64,000 bases of DNA from Flavobacteriaceae bacterium (lineage in GTDB: Bacteria > Bacteroidota > Bacteroidia > Flavobacteriales > Flavobacteriaceae). The translations under genes and the position numbers were made by a program. The notes beneath the pieces were generated by a model. It saw only the letters and a list, made by a program, of their open reading frames with translations, was not told the DNA's origin and ran no database searches. Where the stretch lies: the NCBI GenBank assembly GCA_002707025.1, contig PALG01000031.1, positions 372,001 to 436,000 on the forward strand, read 5' to 3'. Positions 19,130-27,879 of the stretch are shown here, in pieces (within the stretch, counting starts at the first letter, position 1; each line of letters starts with the position of its first letter).

Positions 19130-20863
19130 TTAACTCAATCTTATATCTGAAACCGATGCTCCCGTAGGGATCATGGGAAAAACATTATCTTCTTTTTCTA
19201 CACAAACCTCAAGGAAATAGGGGCCATCATGCGCTATCATTTCGGCTACGGAAGATGCTAAGTCCTCACGTTTATTAACTTGTTTGGCTTCAATGGAATA
19301 GCCTTGGGCGATTTGCACAAAATTGGGATTGGTCATTTCGGTAGAAGCATAGCGCTTATCAAAAAACAGCTGTTGCCATTGACGTACCATTCCGAGGAAA
19401 TTATTATTGAGGACGACAATTTTTACGGGTACGCGGGTTTGAAAAATGGTACCCAATTCCTGAATCGTCATTTGGTATCCCCCGTCCCCAATTACAGCGA
19501 CCACTTCCCTTTCGGGCGCTGCCATCTTAGCGCCAATGGCTGCTGGAAGGGCAAATCCCATGGTTCCTAATCCGCCTGAAGTAATATTGCTACGGGTTTG
19601 GCGGAAATCAGCATAGCGACACGCAATCATTTGGTGCTGACCCACATCCGATACAATAGCGGCTTTTCCTTCGGTTTGGGAATTGATTTCCTTCATCACC
19701 TCGCCCATGGTCAATCCCTCTTTGGTGGGGTGTAAATCGCGCGAGATGATCGATTCATATTCTATTTGGTATAAATCCTTAAATTCCTGATGCCAATCGG
19801 TGTGAACCTTTTCCTGTAACAACGGAAGCAACATCGCGAGGCTTTCTTTGGAGTCGCCCAATACGGCGAGATCTGCTTTTACATTTTTGTTCACCTCGGC
19901 CGGATCGATTTCAAAATGGATCACTTTCGCCTGTTTCGCATAGGATTCCAAATTTCCTGTCACCCGGTCATCGAAACGCATACCAATAGCGATGAGCACA
20001 TCGCATTCGTTAGTCAATTTATTGGGTGCATAGTTGCCGTGCATTCCTACCATTCCAACATTTAAGGGATGAGAAGAAGGAATCGCAGAAGCCCCTAAAA
20101 TAGTCCAAGCCGCAGGGATTCCCGCCTTTTCAATCACCGCTTTCAATTCATTTTCAGCTTGTCCTAAAATGACCCCTTGCCCCCAAACGACCATGGGTTT
20201 TTTAGAGGCGTTAATGATTTCAGCCGCTTTTTCAACTTCTGAAAGTTCTGTTTTGGGAACGGGTGTATAACTTCGAATGCCCGTACATTTTTTATATTGA
20301 AACTCGAATTCCTCAAACTGGGCATCTTTGGTAATATCTACCAGTACAGGCCCCGGGCGGCCACTTTTGGCAATGTAAAATGCTTTGGCAATCACTTCCG
20401 GAATTTCGGAAGCCTTGGTGATTTGATGGTTCCATTTGGTAACCGGAGTAGAGATTCCCACAATATCGGTTTCCTGAAAGGCATCGCTCCCTAACAACTG
20501 GGAACCCACTTGCCCTGTGATACAAACCAACGGCGTAGAATCGATTTGAGCATCGGCAATTCCTGTGATGAGATTGGTTGCCCCAGGTCCTGAAGTTGCC
20601 ATAGCCACCCCAACTTTCCCTGAGATTCTTGCGTAGCCTTGTGCGGCATGCGTTGCACCTTGTTCATGGCGCGTCAATACATGATGTATCTCGTTTTGGT
20701 ATTTGTACAATTCGTCATATACGGGCATGATTGCCCCACCGGGATAGCCATACAAGGTATCTACGCCTTCGGCCAAAAGACAGCGAACTACTGCCTCACC
20801 ACCCGAAATCCGTTCGGTTTTGGGCGAGGTTTCGTTTGGGTGATGTAAGATTTGTGTTTCCAT
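19130..20863 (-). CDS. ilvB: acetolactate synthase large subunit
   Basis: 577 aa ThDP enzyme. Seen: GYPGGAIMPVYDEL and the ThDP glutamate in TRHEQGATHAAQGYAR, GPGATNLITGIADA, and the ThDP/Mg motif GDGGYQMTIQELGT...NNNFLGMVRQWQ. Makes acetolactate from pyruvate for valine and leucine. Follows ilvD with an 11-nt gap. Confidence 0.97.
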   Translation of the reverse strand: METQILHHPNETSPKTERISGGEAVVRCLLAEGVDTLYGYPGGAIMPVYDELYKYQNEIHHVLTRHEQGATHAAQGYARISGKVGVAMATSGPGATNLITGIADAQIDSTPLVCITGQVGSQLLGSDAFQETDIVGISTPVTKWNHQITKASEIPEVIAKAFYIAKSGRPGPVLVDITKDAQFEEFEFQYKKCTGIRSYTPVPKTELSEVEKAAEIINASKKPMVVWGQGVILGQAENELKAVIEKAGIPAAWTILGASAIPSSHPLNVGMVGMHGNYAPNKLTNECDVLIAIGMRFDDRVTGNLESYAKQAKVIHFEIDPAEVNKNVKADLAVLGDSKESLAMLLPLLQEKVHTDWHQEFKDLYQIEYESIISRDLHPTKEGLTMGEVMKEINSQTEGKAAIVSDVGQHQMIACRYADFRQTRSNITSGGLGTMGFALPAAIGAKMAAPEREVVAVIGDGGYQMTIQELGTIFQTRVPVKIVVLNNNFLGMVRQWQQLFFDKRYASTEMTNPNFVQIAQGYSIEAKQVNKREDLASSVAEMIAHDGPYFLEVCVEKEDNVFPMIPTGASVSDIRLS

Positions 20864-20874
20864 ACAGATGGTTT

Positions 20875-22554
20875 TTAGAATTCATCGGTCACACAACCTT
20901 TCGAGGCTGAAGAAACCGTCTTGGCATATTTATAAAGTACTCCGCGATCAAACTTTAATTGAGGTGCTTTCCAGTGCTGTTTTCTTATGGTAAGTTCTTC
21001 TTCCGAAACTTCCAGGGTAATGGTTTTGGCTTCGGCATCGATGGTAATGGCATCCCCATCTTTCACTAAAGCAATAGTGCCGCCTTCTTGGGCTTCTGGT
21101 GTAATATGCCCTACCACAAAACCGTGGGTTCCTCCAGAAAAGCGTCCGTCGGTGATTAAGGCGACCTCCTTCCCTAATCCCGCCCCAATAATGGCTGCTG
21201 TAGGTTTGAGCATTTCGGGCATGCCCGGACCTCCTTTGGGTCCCTCATAACGGATCACTACAACATCTCCTTTTTTTACTTTTCCCTCACGAATACCATC
21301 ATTCGCATCGTATTCACTATCAAACACCTTGGCTTTTCCCGAAAACCGCAAACCTTCCTTTCCTGTAATTTTGGCGACACTACCTTCCGAAGCAAGATTT
21401 CCGTAGAGCATTTGCAAATGCCCCGTGACTTTGATAGGTTTTTCAATAGGCTGAATCACCTCTTGATTTAAGGGCAGATCCTCAGCTTCCAATAAATTTT
21501 CAGCCAGGGATTTTCCTGTGACCGTTAAACAGTCGCCATGTAACAATCCTTTTTTCAGTAAATATTTTAATACCGAAGGAATTCCCCCAATGGCGTGCAC
21601 ATCTTCCATGAGGTATTTTCCGCTAGGTTTTAAATCGGCTAAAAAAGGCGTCGCATCACTAATCTTTTGGAAATCCTTGAGCGTGAAATCGATATGGGCT
21701 GCTCTGGCAATAGCCAGAAAGTGAAGTACCGCATTGGTAGAGCCCCCTAGAATCGTAACTAGCCGGATGGCATTTTCCAAAGATTTACGGGTAATGATGT
21801 CGCTGGGCTTGATATCCTTTTCCAATAACAATCGCATGGCTTTTCCCGCTGCGACAGCTTCTGCTTTCTTTTCTTTTCCTGTAGCAGGATTGGATGCGTT
21901 ATAAGGCAGGGCCATTCCCAAGGCTTCAATGGCTGAAGCCATGGTATTGGCCGTATACATTCCGCCGCAAGCACCCGCTCCTGGGCAGGCCTTTTCCACC
22001 ACTTGTTGGTATTCCGTTTCGGAAATGGTTCCTGCCACTTTACTTCCCCAAGCTTCAAATGCCGATACCACATCTAGCTTTTTTCCATTATGGCAACCCG
22101 AATCGATGGTTCCCCCATACACCAAAATGGAAGGTCGGTTCAAGCGTATCATTGCCATTAAGGCGCCTGGCATATTTTTATCGCAGCCTACCACGGTGAT
22201 CAATCCGTCGTAACTCATCGCTTGCACCACCGTTTCCATAGAATCGGCTATGATGTCCCTAGAAGGCAAGGAATACCGCATTCCAGGTGTTCCCATGGAT
22301 ATTCCGTCACTTACCCCAATCGTGTTAAATATGAGTCCCACCACATCTTCTTCAAACGTACCCTGCTTCGCGAGTTGGGCCAAATCGTTTAGGTGCATAT
22401 TGCAGGGGTTGCCTTCATAACCTGTACTGGCAATTCCTACGATAGGCTTGAAAAAATCTTCCGTAGAAAGACCAATGGCATGTAACATGGCCTGCGCGGC
22501 AGGTTGGGTAGGATCTTGGGTAACGGTTTTACTGTATTTATTCAACTGACTCAT
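20875..22554 (-). CDS. ilvD: dihydroxy-acid dehydratase
   Basis: 559 aa. Iron-sulfur cluster cysteines are present in [19 protein letters not shown] and [16 protein letters not shown]. Dehydrates dihydroxyisovalerate to 2-ketoisovalerate, the LeuA substrate. First gene of ilvDBNC, which converges on leuACDB, so both halves of the leucine pathway lie in 10 kb. Confidence 0.97.
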   Translation of the reverse strand: MSQLNKYSKTVTQDPTQPAAQAMLHAIGLSTEDFFKPIVGIASTGYEGNPCNMHLNDLAQLAKQGTFEEDVVGLIFNTIGVSDGISMGTPGMRYSLPSRDIIADSMETVVQAMSYDGLITVVGCDKNMPGALMAMIRLNRPSILVYGGTIDSGCHNGKKLDVVSAFEAWGSKVAGTISETEYQQVVEKACPGAGACGGMYTANTMASAIEALGMALPYNASNPATGKEKKAEAVAAGKAMRLLLEKDIKPSDIITRKSLENAIRLVTILGGSTNAVLHFLAIARAAHIDFTLKDFQKISDATPFLADLKPSGKYLMEDVHAIGGIPSVLKYLLKKGLLHGDCLTVTGKSLAENLLEAEDLPLNQEVIQPIEKPIKVTGHLQMLYGNLASEGSVAKITGKEGLRFSGKAKVFDSEYDANDGIREGKVKKGDVVVIRYEGPKGGPGMPEMLKPTAAIIGAGLGKEVALITDGRFSGGTHGFVVGHITPEAQEGGTIALVKDGDAITIDAEAKTITLEVSEEELTIRKQHWKAPQLKFDRGVLYKYAKTVSSASKGCVTDEF

Positions 22555-22869
22555 AAGGTTTCACCGGGCTGTAAAGGTTTGTATATCGAAAGTATTGTAA
22601 ATAGATTTTTTAAGAAAAGGGAATGACACGCTGAACATAAATCCAAGTGGCTTAATTTATAGTTAACTTACTTATAAATAGCTACTTATGATTTTATTTT
22701 TACGATAGCCATGATACTGTTTTAATCACTTAAATGTCAAAAAACCAATTCCTATTTTTGAAATGTTTTGCAGGGTGGTTTTAGTAATGCGTAAATTTTA
22801 AAGCGTAAGATTTGCTTCGGAAATCTAAAATTTAAGTATTTTTCAAAGATCTATTTTAAAATTTTGCAG
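22555..22869. other. intergenic region between divergent ilvD and a secreted-protein gene
   Basis: About 315 bp, AT-rich, with no open frame of note. On the minus side TACTTTCG (one mismatch to TAnnTTTG) lies roughly 40 nt before ilvD. On the plus side an imperfect hairpin spans about 22792-22836 (AGATTT/AAATCT around GCTTCGG, with outer AAATTTTA/TAAAATTT arms). I found no leader peptide or riboswitch. Confidence 0.4.
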
Positions 22870-23388
22870 ATGCATTTCAAACTGTCATTTTTCCTATTCC
22901 TTTTCAGTCTATTTTATTCCTTACAGGCCCAAGAAAATTTTCCTGAAGATTACTTCGGTATTTATAAAGGCACGCTACTGGTATCTGCTCCCCAAGGCAC
23001 CAAAGAATACGCGATGGAGTTTCATTTACAAGCCACCGATTCCCTAGGAAAATATCAATATACCTTGGTATATGGTGACGGGGACCAACGGCAGGAACGT
23101 CCTTATTTTTTGATTGCCAAAGACGCTTCCAAAGGAAAATATATTATAGACGAGGACAACGGAATTATTTTGGATGCCCAACAATTTGACAATCATTTGT
23201 ACAGTCTTTTTGAGGTCAATAACAATCTGCTCACCACCTTTATTTCTTTTGAAGCAGACCATATGGTGTTTGAGATTACGGTAGCGTCTAGGGAGCAGCA
23301 ACAAACCACCTATGCTACTGAAGACCAAACCGAAGTCATCTCCTATCCCATAACCACGCGTCAAAAAGCAATACTAATGAAGGAGTAA
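22870..23388 (+). CDS. small secreted hypothetical protein
   Basis: 172 aa from the ATG at 22870 (MHFKLSFFLFLFSLFYSLQAQ), a clear Sec signal peptide ending AQ. The mature part is strand-rich and starts ENFPEDYFGIYKGTL, reminiscent of small lipocalin-like or DUF-type exported proteins of flavobacteria, but I cannot name the family. No membrane segment after the signal. It lies upstream of metK; a promoter and a riboswitch between them suggest separate transcription. Confidence 0.75.
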   Translation: MHFKLSFFLFLFSLFYSLQAQENFPEDYFGIYKGTLLVSAPQGTKEYAMEFHLQATDSLGKYQYTLVYGDGDQRQERPYFLIAKDASKGKYIIDEDNGIILDAQQFDNHLYSLFEVNNNLLTTFISFEADHMVFEITVASREQQQTTYATEDQTEVISYPITTRQKAILMKE

Positions 23389-23394
23389 TTCCTT

Positions 23395-23423
23395 TTGTAG
23401 AATGATTAAAATACGTACATTTG
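23395..23423 (+). promoter_or_regulatory. metK promoter
   Basis: TTG at 23395-23397, an 18-nt spacer and TACATTTG at 23416-23423 match the Bacteroidota TTG-N17-19-TAnnTTTG consensus. Transcription would start about 10 nt before the SAM-II-like element. Confidence 0.75.
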
Positions 23424-23432
23424 TCGCTGTTT

Positions 23433-23520
23433 TAGAGGAAAGATTTGACTGATTGCAACCTCCGTAAAAAATGCTAAAGGCAGTAGGACTTCCCTAACCG
23501 CTTCAGGCCAAATCTTCCTA
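23433..23520 (+). ncRNA. SAM-II-type riboswitch with alternative helix, upstream of metK
   Basis: P1 is GAGG (23435-23438) with CCTC (23459-23462). The loop AAAGATTTGACTGATTGCAA and the following CCGTAAAAAATGCTAAAGG match, as I remember it, the conserved SAM-II core (GATTTAAC..ATTGCAA, then CGTGATAAATG..GCTAAA). SAM-V shares this core, so that class is the alternative. CAAATCTTCC at 23508-23517 is complementary to GGAAAGATTTG at 23437-23447 apart from one bulged A. The two pairings exclude each other, which gives a plausible switch. It ends about 20 nt before the metK ATG. Confidence 0.8.
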
Positions 23521-23536
23521 AAGAAAAATTGAGTTT

Positions 23537-24793
23537 ATGGCATATTTATTTACTTCCGAAAGTGTTTCGGAAGGACATCCAGACAAAGTAGCAGACCAGA
23601 TTAGCGATGCATTAATCGATAACTTCTTGGCTTTTGATCCTGATTCGAAAGTAGCCTGCGAAACCCTTGTTACCACAGGGCAAGTAGTATTGGCCGGTGA
23701 GGTGAAATCGAATGTGTATCTGGATGTGCAAAAAATAGCACGGGATACCATTAATAAAATTGGATACACCAAAGGGGAATATCAATTTGACGGAAATTCC
23801 TGTGGGGTCTTTTCGGCCATCCATGAGCAAAGTGATGATATCAATCGCGGGGTAGATCGCGCCACCAAAGAAGAGCAAGGTGCAGGAGACCAAGGTATGA
23901 TGTTTGGCTATGCGACTAAGGAGACCGAGAATTACATGCCTTTGGCACTTGATATTTCCCATAAAATATTGATTGAACTTTCCAAACTTCGAAGGGAAGG
24001 CGTTCAAATACCTTATTTACGTCCCGACTCCAAAAGCCAAGTGACCATAGAATACAGCGACGACAACAAACCGATTCGCATTGATGCCATTGTCGTTTCT
24101 ACCCAACACGATGAGTTTGATAGCAATGAAGAACAAATGCTGGCGAAGATTAAAAGCGATATTGTCCATATTTTAATTCCGAGGGTAAAAGCACAGTTGA
24201 AGCCTGAAATCCAGAAATTATTTAACGACCAAATTAAATACCACATTAACCCTACTGGAAAGTTTGTTATTGGTGGGCCTCACGGGGATACCGGACTTAC
24301 CGGTCGCAAGATAATTGTGGATACCTATGGTGGGAAAGGCGCTCATGGTGGTGGTGCCTTTAGCGGTAAAGATCCAAGTAAAGTAGATCGTTCTGCTGCG
24401 TACGCTACCCGGCATATTGCTAAAAATTTAGTAGCTGCTGGCGTGTGCGATGAAGTCTTGGTTCAAGTAAGTTATGCTATTGGAGTGGTAGAGCCTATGG
24501 GGATTTTTATCGATACCTACGGCACCTCTAAAGTAACTATGACCAATGGTGAAATTGCCCAAAAGGTCTCTGAGATTTTCGACATGCGTCCTGCCATGAT
24601 TGAAGAACGTTTAAAATTGCGTCAGCCTATGTATTCAGAAACTGCTGCTTACGGCCACATGGGGCGTAAAAATGAGGTGGTAAAGAAAACCTTTTTTACC
24701 CCCGACAATCAAGAAAAGGAAGTGGAAGTAGAGCTGTTTACTTGGGAAAAATTGGATTATGTAGCTCAAGTGAAAGAGGCCTTCGGATTGTAA
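23537..24793 (+). CDS. metK: S-adenosylmethionine synthetase
   Basis: 418 aa, slightly longer than E. coli MetK (384). Makes SAM from methionine and ATP. Seen: [21 protein letters not shown] (ATP/methionine site), [31 protein letters not shown] and [19 protein letters not shown]. Monocistronic: own promoter and riboswitch upstream, terminator downstream. Product feedback through the riboswitch is expected. Confidence 0.98.
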   Translation: MAYLFTSESVSEGHPDKVADQISDALIDNFLAFDPDSKVACETLVTTGQVVLAGEVKSNVYLDVQKIARDTINKIGYTKGEYQFDGNSCGVFSAIHEQSDDINRGVDRATKEEQGAGDQGMMFGYATKETENYMPLALDISHKILIELSKLRREGVQIPYLRPDSKSQVTIEYSDDNKPIRIDAIVVSTQHDEFDSNEEQMLAKIKSDIVHILIPRVKAQLKPEIQKLFNDQIKYHINPTGKFVIGGPHGDTGLTGRKIIVDTYGGKGAHGGGAFSGKDPSKVDRSAAYATRHIAKNLVAAGVCDEVLVQVSYAIGVVEPMGIFIDTYGTSKVTMTNGEIAQKVSEIFDMRPAMIEERLKLRQPMYSETAAYGHMGRKNEVVKKTFFTPDNQEKEVEVELFTWEKLDYVAQVKEAFGL

Positions 24794-24815
24794 TTTCTGA
24801 AGAAATTAGTCATAA

Positions 24816-24845
24816 AATGCCTTCCGCAGAGAAGGCTTTTTTTAT
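24816..24845. terminator. bidirectional terminator between metK and the response regulator
   Basis: AAAT-GCCTTC (24819-24824), loop CGCAGA, GAAGGC (24831-24836), then seven T. The A-rich left flank lets it work in the opposite direction, and it overlaps the stop codon of the convergent gene. Confidence 0.8.
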
Positions 24846-25492
24846 ATAATGTTGTGCCGTTTGGCCTTTTGTACCGCTTCAATCTTACTATGTACCTGAA
24901 GCTTTTGATAGATGTTCTCTATATGCTTTCGAACCGTACTCGGCGATAAAAACAAATTATCGGCGATCGCCGTATAACTAAGCCCAGTACTTAATTGCTC
25001 CAACACCTCTATTTCCCGTTTGCTCAAAGAAATATCCTCTTTATCCTTTTCATTTTCAATTGTCAACGGATTCCGAAGTAATTTCAAGGTTTTTAAGGCG
25101 ATGGAAGGATTCATGGCGGCCCCACCATTCAAGGTTTCCTTGATGCCTTCGTAGAGGTCCTTCGGATTGATTTCCTTCAGTAAATAACCATCGGCACCAG
25201 CCTTAATGGCATTGAAAATATTTTCGTCGTTATCGAAGGCTGTCAACATAATAATCTTGATCTGCGGATACTTCTGCTTTACCACTTGGGTGGTTTCAAT
25301 ACCATCCAGTACAGGCATTTCAATATCCATTAAGATAAGATCGATGTTGTGGTTTTCCTCCAACTTGGAAAGTAATTCACTTCCGTTAAGGGAAGTATGC
25401 TTTACAGTAACATCCTCAAAAAAAGAAAGCTTTTCCTTAACGGCATGAATCAGAAAAGAATTATCGTCTACAATGGCTACTCTTAAAGTCAT
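24842..25492 (-). CDS. NarL/LuxR-type response regulator
   Basis: 216 aa. Receiver domain residues 1-120 with acidic pair DD9-10, phosphoacceptor D56 in LILMDIEMP, the T in LTAFD and K in YLLKE. C-terminal LuxR helix-turn-helix (LSKREIEVLEQLSTGLSYTAIADNLFLSPSTVRKHIENIYQKLQV). Partners are very likely the two DesK/NarX-type kinases upstream on the same strand. Its own promoter carries the palindrome at 25547-25566, so it is probably autoregulated. I propose it binds the six copies of that palindrome in this cluster. Confidence 0.93.
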   Translation of the reverse strand: MTLRVAIVDDNSFLIHAVKEKLSFFEDVTVKHTSLNGSELLSKLEENHNIDLILMDIEMPVLDGIETTQVVKQKYPQIKIIMLTAFDNDENIFNAIKAGADGYLLKEINPKDLYEGIKETLNGGAAMNPSIALKTLKLLRNPLTIENEKDKEDISLSKREIEVLEQLSTGLSYTAIADNLFLSPSTVRKHIENIYQKLQVHSKIEAVQKAKRHNII

Positions 25493-25517
25493 CTTCGGAA
25501 GGTTGGTTTGGTGTACT

Positions 25518-25566
25518 TAAAACTATGGAATTAACTTATCTTCAGCAATAAGGCAATTGCCCTATA
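25518..25566 (-). promoter_or_regulatory. regulon palindrome 1 and -7 element, before the response regulator
   Basis: Minus strand TATAGGGCAATTGCCTTATT (25566-25547), 21-nt spacer, then TAGTTTTA (25525-25518). The ATG is 25 nt further on. Lies just beyond the stop of the upstream kinase gene. Confidence 0.75.
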
Positions 25567-25569
25567 AAG

Positions 25570-27534
25570 TTAGGTATTTTTCGGAATCCTTAGATTGAGC
25601 GTTGTCCCTTTTCCTTTTTCGGAAGCAACACTAAGTTCTGCACCAATATCCCGAGCTCTTTTCGCCATATTATTTAAACCGTTACCAAGAGGAACGCTCT
25701 CCCTATCAAATCCTTTTCCATCATCGAGAATACTAATTTGAAAATATTCGTCTGTTTCTTCAACACTAACCTGCACTTTTGAGGCTGAAGCATATTTGAT
25801 GGCATTGTTCACGGCCTCCTGAATAATACGATACATATTCATTCCTTGAATAGAAGTAAACTTCTGCTCATGATCTAACGAATGATCTATATGGAACTCG
25901 AATTGGGTAGTGGAAGCCGCTATCTTCGCCTGATTGATAAAATTGGTAATACGCGCCTGTAAATCCTCGAAAGTAATGTCGTTCTTGTTCATGGCCCAAA
26001 TAGTATCCCGAAGCTCGTAAATAGTTTGGGTGGTAAAGTTGCTGATCCCCGACAACTTTTCTGAAAGTTTTTCTTGAAGATCGGGGAAACCGTACTTAAC
26101 ATTATCCAAGCTGGAAATAATAAAAGTAAGTTGTGAACCAATATTATCGTGCAAATCACGGGAAATACGAAGTCGCTGCTCTTGTAGTTTGTTTTGGGTT
26201 TCAATGCGGGTCAACGCCGTTTTCAACTCCCCTTCTTTTTGCAACTGACGGTTTTTCAGTTTCTGCTGATTGTAAAACAAATATCCCAAAAGCCCTAACA
26301 CCAGTGCCAATCCAAATCCGCCGTACATGAGGATATTTTTTTGCTTTACCTCCAGGTCTTTTTCTGCTAGGGAGGCACGGGTTTCTGCAAGATCCCGTTC
26401 CTTTTTTTCCGTTTCATATTTGGTTTCCATCTCTGTGATGGCCTTGGTCTTTTCCTCATTGAGAATAGAGTCTTTTACCGCAAGATATTCATAAAGGTAT
26501 GCATTGGCATTTTGATAGTCCTTTTGCGCTTCAGCATATTCCACCAACACTGCCAGCGACTCTTTCTCCACTAGCTTAATACCTTTCTCCCTAGCAATTT
26601 TTAAAGCTTCATCTAAGTAATATTTTGCCTTCGGAAAGTTTTTCTGTTCTAAATACATTTGTCCAAACGCTTGATAGCTATAAGCCCACCCGTTGTAATC
26701 TTTTATTTCCTTCCGAAGTGATACTGCTTCATTGAAAATTCGTTCTGCTTCGGTAAAATCTTTTTTATTACTGAAGGCAAGCGCCATATTGGATAGTTGC
26801 GTCGCCTCCATTTTACGGTCTCCAATCTTTTTAGCAAAATCCAATCCTTTTTGATACGCTTTAATGGCCTCCTCATACTTTTCTTGGTAAATATAAATCG
26901 CTCCAATGTTGTTATAACCATTTATGAGTCCGTCGTAAGTCCCTAACTCTTCCTGAATCTCCAAAGCTTTGGTAAGGTAAAAAGTAGTCTTGTCAAAATC
27001 CTGGGTATAATAATACACCACGCCAATGTTGTTGTAAGCTTGGGCGATTCCATTTCGATTATTCAATGCCTCTTCTGCCTTTAAGGCATCGAACATAAAT
27101 TGCAAAGCAGTTTCATACGCTCCTCTTCGTATATGGATCGTTGCCACGTTATTGAGTACAATCGCAAACCCTTTGGTACTTTGGGTTTCTTCAACAATTT
27201 TTAGCGCCTTATTGTAATAGTACATAGCACTGTCGTATTGGGTTTTACGCTCGTGATAATTTCCCAATCCGTTAAGGTTGATCCATTCGCCTTTACGGTA
27301 CTTAAGCTCTTGTGAAAGACGCCAACCTTTTCTAAAAAAAGCAGGAGCACTATCGAGTTGGGTTACGTTGTAATGACCTCCAATTTTTTGATAACGAATA
27401 GCTTGAGCGGTATCTTTAGGGGCAGATTTCAGAACGGCAAGGGCGCTGTCGATATTAGGGAGGGTTTCCTGTGCTAGCAACGGAAGCCACCCACACAATA
27501 GCACCATGAGGGCGGGAAATATAAATTTGGGCAT
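25570..27534 (-). CDS. TPR sensor histidine kinase 1
   Basis: 654 aa from the ATG at 27534 (MPKFIFPALMVLLCGWLPLLAQ, signal peptide); a GTG six codons earlier is less likely. Order: periplasmic TPR array of about six units (for example GIAQAYNNIGVVYYYTQDFDKTTFYLTKALEI), a coiled coil (ETKYETEKKERDLAETRASLAEKDLE), one membrane helix (ILMYGGFGLALVLGLLGYLFY), a HisKA_3 dimerisation domain with the phospho-His in RISRDLHDNIGSQ, and a HATPase domain with GNGLNNMAKRA and GKGTTL. This is the NarX/DesK class that pairs with LuxR-type regulators such as the next gene. Ligand unknown. Confidence 0.93.
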   Translation of the reverse strand: MPKFIFPALMVLLCGWLPLLAQETLPNIDSALAVLKSAPKDTAQAIRYQKIGGHYNVTQLDSAPAFFRKGWRLSQELKYRKGEWINLNGLGNYHERKTQYDSAMYYYNKALKIVEETQSTKGFAIVLNNVATIHIRRGAYETALQFMFDALKAEEALNNRNGIAQAYNNIGVVYYYTQDFDKTTFYLTKALEIQEELGTYDGLINGYNNIGAIYIYQEKYEEAIKAYQKGLDFAKKIGDRKMEATQLSNMALAFSNKKDFTEAERIFNEAVSLRKEIKDYNGWAYSYQAFGQMYLEQKNFPKAKYYLDEALKIAREKGIKLVEKESLAVLVEYAEAQKDYQNANAYLYEYLAVKDSILNEEKTKAITEMETKYETEKKERDLAETRASLAEKDLEVKQKNILMYGGFGLALVLGLLGYLFYNQQKLKNRQLQKEGELKTALTRIETQNKLQEQRLRISRDLHDNIGSQLTFIISSLDNVKYGFPDLQEKLSEKLSGISNFTTQTIYELRDTIWAMNKNDITFEDLQARITNFINQAKIAASTTQFEFHIDHSLDHEQKFTSIQGMNMYRIIQEAVNNAIKYASASKVQVSVEETDEYFQISILDDGKGFDRESVPLGNGLNNMAKRARDIGAELSVASEKGKGTTLNLRIPKNT

Positions 27535-27564
27535 AGTTAGTTGTTGTTGCACAGCAAGATAGCA

Positions 27565-27798
27565 TTAAATTTTTATTTCTGGCTGGGGTTGCAGTGCTTC
27601 CTGCAAATTGTAACGTAAAAAATGATACCGATCCAAATGTATCTGTCGGGTAGTTATTTGAGCATTCTGGGTCGCAATTTGTTGTTTTAACTCCTTGTGT
27701 TCTAGAGAAGCATATTCCACAATACGATGGTTGGCTTTGCGAAATACAATCCAAAGCCCTATGCAAAGTACAATAGTTATAATGATGATAAGCCCCAT
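27565..27798 (-). CDS. small membrane-anchored coiled-coil protein
   Basis: 77 aa. MGLIIIITIVLCIGLWIVFRK is one membrane helix; the rest (HRIVEYASLEHKELKQQIATQNAQITTRQIHLDRYHFLRYNLQEAL) is a likely coiled coil. It starts 52 nt after a regulon palindrome and lies 30 nt upstream of kinase 1 on the same strand, so both would form one transcript. A role as accessory to the kinase is possible but only inferred. Overlapping frames on this strand have no comparable features. Confidence 0.7.
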   Translation of the reverse strand: MGLIIIITIVLCIGLWIVFRKANHRIVEYASLEHKELKQQIATQNAQITTRQIHLDRYHFLRYNLQEALQPQPEIKI

Positions 27799-27820
27799 TC
27801 TTTACCTTTTTAACCAAGGT

Positions 27821-27869
27821 TAAAAATATAGGAATTCATAAAAACAGGGAATAGGGCAATTGGCGTATT
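27821..27869 (-). promoter_or_regulatory. regulon palindrome 2 and -7 element, before small protein/kinase 1
   Basis: Minus strand AATACGCCAATTGCCCTATT (27869-27850), 21-nt spacer, TATTTTTA (27828-27821). The small-protein ATG is 22 nt on. One half-site has a C in place of G. Confidence 0.72.
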
Positions 27870-27879
27870 TATAAAGCAA

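Noticed and set aside
27455-27817. Minus-strand open frame of 120 codons over the small membrane protein
   Set aside because: Overlaps kinase 1 and the 77-residue gene in another frame and has no domain or signal.
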